64,000 nucleotides of DNA from Lithospermum erythrorhizon. Taxonomy: Eukaryota > Streptophyta > Magnoliopsida > Boraginales > Boraginaceae. The first letter of the stretch is position 1. The number at the start of each line of letters is the position of its first letter. The stretch spans positions 1-64,000 of the forward strand of contig JADFUC010000181.1 of assembly GCA_019722365.1 (NCBI GenBank), given 5' to 3'. The notes beneath the pieces were generated by a model that was not told the origin of the DNA, searched no databases, and worked only from the letters and a program-made list of their open reading frames with translations. The translations under genes were made by a program, and so were the position numbers. This document shows, in pieces, positions 47,412-56,326 of the stretch.

Positions 47412-50400
47412 TGTTGGAACAAATGAAAGCCAAACTATTATAACATTTGAATTGTACATTAATGACAAAAATAAACACTACAGGAAATAAAAATACCACA
47501 AAAGAGGTATTGATTGTCAATGTAGCGCCTAGGTGCAGGGGGCAGCTTATTGATGAAAAGATTTCTTATGTCATTGAGATATTACGAATAAGGCGTATCT
47601 TCCTCTGACACCCTATTACACTCCCGATCTAGTAAAAGCGAATTCGAGAACCACTTGACTCTTATCCTACAGCGTCCGACTCTCCCGATGTTTGTTTAAT
47701 ATTTTCTTTAGGTCTGATGAGGCATATATATAGTATTAGGCCACATCGATCCATGGAAAAAATTTCGAAGTAAATAATTCTTTCCATATCATATGTCGTG
47801 TTTTGATACTTTTTTCCATAATCAATCAATCTCAATCTTAAATGTTAGGGAATACTCCATCGTTTCCATATATTATAAGGAGCGAAAATATCTCTTTAAA
47901 TATTATTATCAAAATCGGCAAAATCCTAAAAATATCTGCTTGGCGTATTACGATAGTAGCGGTATTATGCCAAGCTGGCTTGACCACTTGGGTAAAACAC
48001 TTGACATTGCTCGTAGTTTTACCTAAAGACAAAAGATAGATAGTCAACAGCTTTGATATGAACTCATTTTGGATGATATGGTGGCAAACGCATCTCCCCA
48101 TGTCGCATCTTTCCCACTTGCACTCAAAAGAGTCAACCCGCTTTACAACAAAGGATAGATTTTTTATTCATTAAGCCGCTCAAGAATCCTTAACGGTGGT
48201 AGAACCTCCGACGACCATTGAGCTGCCGCTATTGCTCCCGAGTCGAATTTGTGAACATGTTCACTGGTGGACACAATTTGATTAAGATCTGGGATATAGA
48301 CAATATTGGCTTCTGCTTCTTTTTCATCTCTTCGAAGATCCTTCTTGATCCTCCAAACTTTATGCTTAGCAATACAAGAATTACCTCGATAACCGTCTTG
48401 ATTTTTCATTTTGTGTGTTGAGATACACCAGAATCAACCCTTTCGACCTTCCATTCGTTATGATGTACAATTTAAGAATTAGGAATATGGAGACCCTGAC
48501 CATGTTGATAAATATTCCTTCCATAGAGTTTGAAACAATATGGTCTTATATGACCCTTCTTTCCACAGTGACAAACCCATCTCTTCTTCTTTTTGTTCTT
48601 GAGTTGTGCTTTAACATGGGACTGACCAGATGTTAGACCAGATGTTGGCAACATTTGGTATAACAGTTGGAATTCTGTAACTTTTGCATCTGGAACAAAC
48701 TTAGATTCTTTAGCACATTCTCCAGCAACATATTCTACACCTGTATGGCCATTTGGAGACTAACCAAAAGAGAGAATTTCATCGACTTAGAAGTCGAGGA
48801 ATTGAGCATGGACGGTTTTCTCATGAATTAGAATTTAGTGGATAATCTCGGCATTCTCCTTTCATTCGAGTTGGCCAGATTGCATCTTATTGTTTTCATC
48901 AATAGAGTTATTTCTCTCTCTTTTGTACGCTTCATCACCTTACGCTTGAGTACGATAGTCGAACAATTATTTGTCTTAACAACTAATCGCCAATAGTCAT
49001 CTCTTCATCATTACTACCCTCACTTTCGTCAGTCATATAGGGAGATTCAATGGCTTTGGCTGTGAATGCAACAAAATTCTCAACATCGCTATTATGTTTC
49101 TTGCTCTTTTGATGACTTAAGGTAGCATTACGCTTCTTTTGTGAAAAAGTTGAACATTGAATCTGAACATGACCATAACCCTCACATTCTTGACATTGAA
49201 TCTTTGTATCTTGCTGATCCAGTTCTTTTTTAACATTTATATCTTGTAGGTATTAACTGTTGGACAAACTATCATTAACACTCACGGACTGTGATGTTGC
49301 CGAATCTTTCTCTTTTGAAACTTTGATCGTGAGACATTTCAAATATAATAGAGAATAAATTAGCTAAATCGACGCTTCGTGATAGAAGTGTCATTCGCCT
49401 CTTCTATGGCAACCATTTTGGAGTTGAATCTCTTGGGAAGAGATTTGAGTATCTTTTTGATAATCTTTTCTTTAGACATCTTTTATCCAATGTCATAGAA
49501 TTCATTGGATATCTCCTTCAGCATGATAATAAACTCAATGAGGTACTCTCTTCCCGCCCCATTCTGATTCCTCTATTAATTTTTAGGCATTGAGAAGTTG
49601 GAGATGACACACATAGACCTTGAGTTCCTTCAAATACACATTCAGAGTTTTCTTTGGCAGTGCGAGGTTAGGATCGATGCCTTGAAAAGCATTATGTTCC
49701 ATGACCCACGTATTACATCAGGAATACCGAATTTTTCATTTGTAGGCTTTCTACGTTCCTTCTGATCCATTCAAATTCGGGTTTCTCAATGGGTTATGCC
49801 TTAAGTTGAGGAGGAGTCCAACCAGATAAAATAGTTTTCCATATTTTTATTGCCCTAGGTCTCAAATAAGCAATCATTCTACCTTTTCAATAAGCATAAA
49901 TTGACCCATCAAGTTGTGGTGGATGACTTGTTGTACTTCCTTCCATCTCACACACAAATTACGGAGGCTCTTTGCATGTGAGGTGTCGATCGTGCGATTG
50001 AAGATTCGTAATCTCTTATGAAATAGAGATGTTTAGAACAACAGCGATTAAACCAAGCGTTATAACTTGGGTGACACGAGATAAAGGCGGCAGGAAAATA
50101 AACACTCGTGAAATGAAAAAACTACAAGATTGTAGCAGAGTTAGGTCTTGATGTAGCGCTTTAAGTTTTGGAAAGTAGAAACACCGATTGAAAGATTTAA
50201 TGATGAGATATTACAAGCAAGAACTTATCTTCCTACAACACCCATTACACTCGATCTAGTAGCAATTCGGTACAAAACATTCACCCATCTCATTCAACTA
50301 TTTCTGATGTTTGAGTGTTATAATAAAGGTTCAAAAGCTTAAGTAGTAAAAAGTGTTACAAACAATCGGTACACATGAGTTAGAAACTTTTAAAGAATAG

Positions 50401-50719
50401 GCACAACGCGTTATTTCTACGTATAGAAACATAGTCGCTCAAATCTTTTTTCCTCACTATCAAAACGTAAAGAAAATATAATATATGATGTGATATGTTT
50501 CCTTTTTAGGTTTGCAATGAGGCATACATATATAGTAGTAGGCACATCAATCACATATGGAAAGATCTTCCCTCATCGTTAACTTTAAATATCGCTGAAG
50601 TATAATAATTCAGATCTTTCTTTTTACATAATTAATCAATCCCGTCTTCGCTTGATTGGAAGTATCTTGGTGGCATATATTATAGAATGAAAATATCTCT
50701 TCGAATATTCACAAAATCA
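47412..50719 (-). mobile_element. Short copia element with gag only, flanked by two LTRs
   Basis: The two LTRs (47,412-47,925 and about 50,030-50,719) are direct repeats sharing GATCTAGTA near 47,626/50,255, GAGGCATA..TATATAGTA near 47,719/50,521, and GAAAATATCTCTT near 47,884/50,692. Between them, about 2 kb read as gag on the minus strand, with no RT, RNase H or integrase core. The LTR end facing 47,412 reads TGTTGGAAC, giving a proper TG...CA terminus. This looks like a deletion derivative or a non-autonomous element that would depend on enzymes from elsewhere. Confidence 0.72.
48160..49960 (-). pseudogene. Copia-type gag (DUF4219/UBN2-like) with zinc knuckle
   Basis: On the minus strand, from about 49,930 downwards, broken frames contain a PPQLDGSIYAYWKGRMIAYL-like gag start, a GWTPPQ block, and an SKRYSNLFPRDSTPKW-like block. 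The knuckle WVCHCGKKGHIRPYCFKLYG lies at 48,574-48,515, with the C..C....H....C spacing nearly kept. The frame 48,409-48,164 contains HKFDSGA, which may be the catalytic DSG of a protease. Several stops interrupt it. No polymerase follows. Confidence 0.78.
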
Positions 50720-50813
50720 GCCTTTGTCTTCGACAGCTTGTCGAAACAACCGGCCAATCTTTCATGATTTTATCTAAAACAAATAAATAGTCCAACAAAA
50801 CACTAACAATTTC

Positions 50814-50963
50814 CATTGGGTTCTTAGACATGTTCGATGAATTGCATATAGGGAAAACTGATGCAGATAATAAAGAATATAAAATAGTCATTGGGTTCTT
50901 GGACATGTTCGATGAATTGCATATAGAAAAAATTGATGCAGATAATGAAGAATATAAAATAGT
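50814..50963. repeat. 75-bp tandem duplication, two units
   Basis: Units 50,814-50,888 and 50,889-50,963 differ at only a few positions. As 75 is a multiple of three, the repeat is in frame on both strands. It gives a repeated CNSSNMSKNPM peptide on the minus strand and a repeated FLDMFDELHI peptide on the plus strand. I recognise neither peptide. It lies just outside the copia LTR end at 50,719. Confidence 0.9.
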
Positions 50964-51755
50964 CATTATTACAATTTTTCCTTATGAATTTTTTTTTTGA
51001 TTTTTTTTTATGTATGTTAGTAATCAGTTATGAGAAATAGAGAGTTGGAGGATTTAGACAAAGAGGTTTATCCAAATGTCTGAAAGTTTTATTTTTATTT
51101 TTTTGTTTTATATTGCTTTCAATAAATTCTCCATTTAATTAAGATTTAATTGAGTTTAGTTTAATTGATTTTATTTTGAAGAGATTATAACTTCATGGGC
51201 TGAAATTAAAAATAAATTATTATTTGTCCAATTGCTTATCTTACATGCTTCAATTTTTCTTGAATCAAAACTCGCGAAAGGAATTCTCACCAACAACTCA
51301 AATCATATTTTGACCTATAAAACAATGTGAACATACATCTCCTTAGTCCTTTCACTATCAAACTCACTTTGGCTTTGTGAATAACACATATTCGTGGAAG
51401 CTCAATGGACGATGGCAATGAAGGAACTGTACAATGTCCAATATTTATTCTCATAAGATAGTGATATATATCAGGCAATATATGGGCACAAAATCATAAA
51501 CTTGTACATTATGTATTGATCGATTACCTTATAATTCTCATAATATTTACAAATTATAATGCATGATGTATAATCTCAAAAAACACGAGTCATATAAGAA
51601 TTCACGAAAATAAGACATGTTATTTATATTTAATGTTTCTAATTTTTACAACTAAAAAAGTTAATGAAAAGTAAATTAAAAACAAAATTATGTAGCTTAT
51701 TTTTTTGGTTTTAGTTTTAAAAGGGGGTAAATAAATTCAGACATAATATCTAGTA
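50964..51755. other. Upstream region of the NOI gene; no other gene
   Basis: AT-rich, with T-runs near 50,990-51,015. Short frames (for example 51,478-51,287 on the minus strand) show no motif. It probably contains the proximal promoter of the NOI gene. Confidence 0.5.
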
Positions 51756-51756
51756 G

Positions 51757-51766
51757 TATAAAATAA
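51757..51766 (+). promoter_or_regulatory. TATA box of the NOI gene
   Basis: TATAAAATAA lies about 100 bp before the proposed ATG at 51,858 and is followed by a CT-rich leader (CCTCTCTCTGTCTCTTC near 51,792), typical of a plant 5' untranslated region. The start of transcription is inferred to be near 51,785-51,795. Confidence 0.6.
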
Positions 51767-51857
51767 ACGCATTTGTTGTCTACATTTGAAGCCTCTCTCT
51801 GTCTCTTCAATTGTAAAGGGTCATTTTCAATACAATAATATCTGTTAATCAGCTCTC

Positions 51858-54824
51858 ATGTCGGTATGAATTCCAATCTTTGCTTTTCTTGAAATGTTCC
51901 AATGAAATATGTTGAAATCTTTGCTACTTTTATTTGATGTTGGTTGATCTGATGTAATGTTGCTTTTATTTATTTTTCCTACATTTATGGATCAAATGAT
52001 ATGAACTTCGTATTCATATAACCGATCTCGTTTAGTGTGATAAAATTTTGTTTGGATCAAATTATGCGACTCAGTATTCATATAACCAACCTTTTTATGG
52101 ATGAAGTTATGCTACATAAAGCATTAGAGTATATTTGTTGTTGGTTGATCACTAATCAATTCACTAGAGGTTTATTTTTGTAGCATATTTTAATTTTAAT
52201 TTATTTTTTCTGACTTAGATATTATGCAATATTAATATGATTAGATGATTTTGTGAATTATTTATATATGTATATTCTTTGGATTGGGTTATGGAAGACT
52301 TTTTTTTTTTTTTCATTAATTGCAAAAAATGAAAGCTTTATGCTTTTTATTGGTGAAGATGAAATAGGAATGTCAAATTGATTAAGAAAAATGGAAAGGA
52401 AACTAAAAACATAATCTTTGAAGCCAGTTTACTAAATTTTAGCAAAAGAAATCTTTATGTTACTATATTCAGCTTAACTTTTTTTCAATTTATGTTTCAG
52501 ATTCTTTTTACAATTTATGTTTGATAATAGGAGCTATGTTTGTGGACTTAGAGATGGTAGAATATGTAGATTTAGGATATGTGGTTTTTTTGCTTCAGCG
52601 CCTTTTAAATTCCACTAACTTTTTGGGTAAAATATGTGAACGTTATGTGAAATTGTTTGCACTCAAAATACTTGAAAATAGAGGCAAGGCATATATTATC
52701 TGTAGGTGTCGATCAGAAGGAGTGGGTCTGGTTGTGCAGTGGCTGGCATAGTAACATCTATTGTGTTAATGTATCTATTGCTGGTGCCATTAGCAATAGA
52801 CCTTTGAGAGCGTGAGTGCTTTAATTGAGTCAAGATAATGCTTTCAAAGTTGTGAGATTTTAGGGATCGTGAAAAATATCAGACTAGGATAAGTTCTGCA
52901 TTATTGTGCTTTATGATATAAAGACGGAAATCTTTAGTTTATGTAAAATTTTAAGTCGCCATAACTATGCATGAAAGTTATATGCAGACTGCCAAATTGT
53001 CGTGAAACGGTTTAGTTTGGAGATAGTGTTGCGTTAAAGGGCGCTTCCTAAACCTTTGGGCATCAGTAGAAACTTATGCATGTTTCTATTCTTCCTACCG
53101 TTGCGGTGAGATGGATCTTGACAATATTTAGATCTGATAATAATACTGTAAACTCAATGTATAACTTTAAAACTAGTTTGAGTAAGTGTTGTATCAAGTT
53201 TGCTGCAATAGATTTTGATCAGAGGAAGAGAGACTATATACTGTTATGTATATAGAAATACAACGAAGTGCATATAGGATAAAATTTGTTTGTCTTACTG
53301 CATGTGACAGTATTGAGTCGCTATTTTGTATTGGTTCATCTCTGTGACTCTGTCATATAACGCTCTGGACAGAGAGATCTTGTAATTATGTAATTCTTCA
53401 TGAAAGTAATATGATATCATTCGTTTGAGAAAGCATTGGATGCTTGTTTAATGACCTTTAATGCTAAAGTTCATTATGTCTCACTTCAGTTCACCGTGTT
53501 TATTTATGATATTGTCAAGGTTCCCCTGTTCGCCCATCTCCTTTTTTCTTCCCAACTTCAAAAATGTTATTTTATGTATCGTTAGATGATGCGAACTTTT
53601 GAACTCGTGTGTTTATGAATGTTAACCTTGTTTGCTCAAATTAATCTGCATTTTAAGGGTATTCATTTATGGTCATTAATAGGCTTTGTCACCATTAAAT
53701 TCAGTATTTTCTACTCCCTCCGTTTCAATTTAAGTGATCTTGTAACACAAATTTCTCTTTTCATTATAAGTGATCGTTTCAATTACCAATGTAACTTTTT
53801 GCATTGAAGTTTGTATTGTTTCCTAATATTCTTTTTCCTATTGGTTGATAATATTTCCCTCTCCTTGAAAATTGTACAATCAATGATTTTCTTAATAAAT
53901 CACTTTTTTACTAAACAATCAAATAAATTGAGACAAAGGGAGTAATAAATTTTGAAGCTATGATTATGAAGACCTTCTTGCTTTATATCTTTGTCAGGAG
54001 AAGGGTCGACCTTTGCCAAAGTTTGGTGAGTGGGATGTAAATGACCCAGCTTCGGCAGAGGGATTCACTGTAATTTTCAATAAAGCTAGAGATGAGAAAA
54101 AGACAGGTGGCAAGCCTGAGTCACCACCTAAAGCTAATGCTGCCAACACTAAGCAAGGGGCTCCGCCAGTGAAACAACAGAGTGTAAGCTATATAAATAC
54201 TTCACATTCGTCCATTTTGATTATATGCTTCTCTCTCTTTGCCTAATGTTTTCCATCTCCATCGCACTTTGAAATTATACCAATTCCATCCTCCAATTAT
54301 TATAGAGTTACTTATATATAATTATGAACAGGCTTATTTGGACATATGACGGTGTAAACAAACTTTAAGAATATGCCTTCTTAATTTTTATAGTGCCGTG
54401 GCATAAGTGTCCTATTGACCTAGTTGTAAGTGTCAATATAAACTTTAAGGATATTTATATTGACCTATTGATCAAACATGGTTCATTCCATGTGAAATTC
54501 TCAAAGCCAACCCCTACAAATTCCAAGATTGCTAAAACTATTGAATCTACCTTCCAGAAACTTGGTCTTCAGAACGGACTTTCAAGCTCGTGTTTGGTCT
54601 TAGGTTGTTATAGCAAGTGTTGAGGATATTTATATTGGAAGTTATGACTACCATTTCATTATTATGATACTTGATACTGAGACATAGTATATGCACTTTG
54701 GAAACAACGTACGCTGATGATTGTTATCTAGAGTTTACTGTCTTGTTTGGTCGCTTACTAATGCCATTGTATTGTCTTGCAGAAAAAATGGCTTTGCTGT
54801 GTGCAGAATCCACAAGCAGATTGA
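51858..54824 (+). CDS. NOI/RIN4-domain protein, 77 aa, three coding exons
   Basis: Exons: 51,858-51,863 (ATG TCG), 53,998-54,183 and 54,783-54,824 (stop TGA). Introns of 2,134 and 599 nt both follow GT-AG and lie in phase 0. The product starts MS-EKGRPLPKFGEWDVND and continues with a GFTVIFNKARDEKKTGG block, the whole NOI domain (about residues 3-43), then a Pro/Lys/Gln-rich linker, and ends KKWLCCVQNPQAD. The NOI domain is the one found in RIN4, a membrane-bound regulator of plant immunity, and the short NOI proteins share the KKW.CC tail. The paired Cys is a likely palmitoylation site for the plasma membrane; this is inference. The domain contains the PKFGEWD motif that in RIN4 is the AvrRpt2 cleavage area. 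No in-frame ATG occurs in exon 2, and ATG-TCG directly before a GTATGA donor is the reason for the first exon chosen. Confidence 0.9.
53714..53942. mobile_element. Stowaway-type MITE, 229 bp, in NOI intron 1
   Basis: Terminal inverted repeats CTCCCTCCGTTTCAATTTA and CTCCCTTTGTCTCAATTTA (reverse complement of the right end) agree at 16 of 19 bases and carry the CTCCCTCCGT signature of Stowaway (Tc1/mariner) elements. The element is flanked on both sides by TA (53,712-53,713 and 53,943-53,944), the expected target duplication. It has no coding capacity. Its right end is only 55 bp before exon 2 of the NOI gene. Confidence 0.88.
54470..54591 (+). pseudogene. Captured fragment of the neighbouring Sec14 last exon
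   Basis: These 122 bp are the reverse complement of 56,353-56,474 with one mismatch (T for C in a GGTCCTCAG context). They encode residues 295-334 of the Sec14-like protein. The fragment lies in intron 2 of the NOI gene, in sense with NOI transcription. The surrounding 54,463-54,622 is flanked by perfect 15-bp direct repeats aggatatttatattg (54,448-54,462 and 54,623-54,637). It has no start or splice signals of its own and is not expected to be translated. Confidence 0.93.
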
Positions 54825-55650
54825 CAGCTATGTCCAGCAGACGTTCAAATTCACGTCAATGTCGTTGATAGCACTTCCCCAACCCCTTCCTCAAACAAAA
54901 CAAAACAAAAAGGTTTTCCCACGTAGAGCTCTATCAAGCGATGTCAGTATCATTTGGTGTAATGTAAATTCTGTTTTGAGAAGGAACTAAAAGATTTTCA
55001 TTGTAAATTCTCAATCTGTTTGTTTAACATTCCCTGATGAGCTTTTTGTTGCTCATGTTCTGTCATTATAATAAGGCTGATGATGGCGATAAAGATTACC
55101 CAATGGTAACAACATGTGTTAGCAACGTTGTGAACTTCAAAGGAATTATCTTGATTTTGTTTGCATACTCATTTCTCGAGTAATTTTCCATAGCGTATGG
55201 AGTCAAAAAATTTATGTTCTTCGATTTTTGAATAAAAAAGTTATGTTCTCTCATTCAATGTGCTTAACTACACTATGGACACTCTAATATTTGGTTTAAA
55301 CAAGCGTGGAAGACCAACAATGGCTTTTCGGTTCACCATGAGGCACATGGGGAGTAGGAGCGATGAATACATGAATCCTTTTTGTGATAATGATCGCTTC
55401 TGTCAACATATAGGAAGGTTTTCACTCCCATTGAGAAAGAAGAGGCGCGGATTATTTGGTTCCACGAGCATCCTTTTTCCATAGGAGTATCCAATAGCAA
55501 TTGACATAGCCATATTATTTGGTTACATCGAGCGTCCTTTTCCCATAGGAATATCCAATAGCTATTGACATAGTCATGCATACCCCTAGAATTGCATATT
55601 CGTTTACCTTGTTGGTTGCCTCACGGGATATACAACTAGTGTTATTACAG
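54825..55650. other. 3' flank of the NOI gene with a 63-bp tandem duplication
   Basis: No gene is recognised. The NOI 3' untranslated region probably covers the first 150-250 bp. Two units at 55,451-55,513 and 55,514-55,577 share ATTATTTGGTT, CATAGGA.TATCCAATAGC and ATTGACATAG. Frames on either strand (55,260-55,484; 55,581-55,333) show no known motif. Confidence 0.6.
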
Positions 55651-55659
55651 TCAAGATAA

Positions 55660-56100
55660 CAACATTCTCAGCAGGGCCAGATGGAGTTCTGAGGCCCGAC
55701 TTGCTCTACGATTAATATTTTGGACCCGGGCAGATACCGATTAAAGTTTTTGGTAGGTTTGGTGGAGTCCAGACAAAAATTCAAATCAAAAGCCGTTTCG
55801 GACCGGTTGCACGGATCTTGGAGTGCGGATCGCTCACGTGGCTTTCCAATATATATACTCAAGACCAGACCGAGCTTCTAATGGATGGATTAATGGACCA
55901 GTTCTATTGGGCAATTGTACTCTTTTATATAAACTATACAGATTTGTTTATACTTAAGTTCCACTTGTTCAATGTCAAATTCGTATTTACCTTTCGCAAC
56001 AAGTACGTTGTATAGTCAAGCGGAGGAGATTGTAATACCCTGACTTCGTATGTGTGAATTTATATTTTTTTTTTTTTTTGTAATATTCTTTAAAAGGAAA
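55660..56100 (+). mobile_element. Retroelement 3' end: polypurine tract and LTR start
   Basis: A purine tract (AAGCGGAGGAGAT, 56,018-56,030) runs directly into TGTAATACCCTGACTTCG at 56,031, the standard junction between the 3' end of a Ty3 interior and the start of its LTR. The LTR itself is lost after a T-run at 56,067-56,080. The upstream 350 bp are non-coding. It lies in the short space between the two convergent genes. Confidence 0.55.
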
Positions 56101-56326
56101 TGTATTGCAGCTTGTTTCAAGGACATCCACTGGGGTCTGGGATGAAATATTGGATCAGGAGAGAAAAAACATGTCAACATCAGCTTTTTAAAGCAAGTCA
56201 ATGTATAAATTAGGATATATGGGATATGCAATAGGGCATTTTGGCAAACATGCCATCATAATGAAGAAAGGCTGCAATGTATCTGTACAGCTGAACAGAC
56301 AACAACAATGTGGTCTTGAACTGTGT

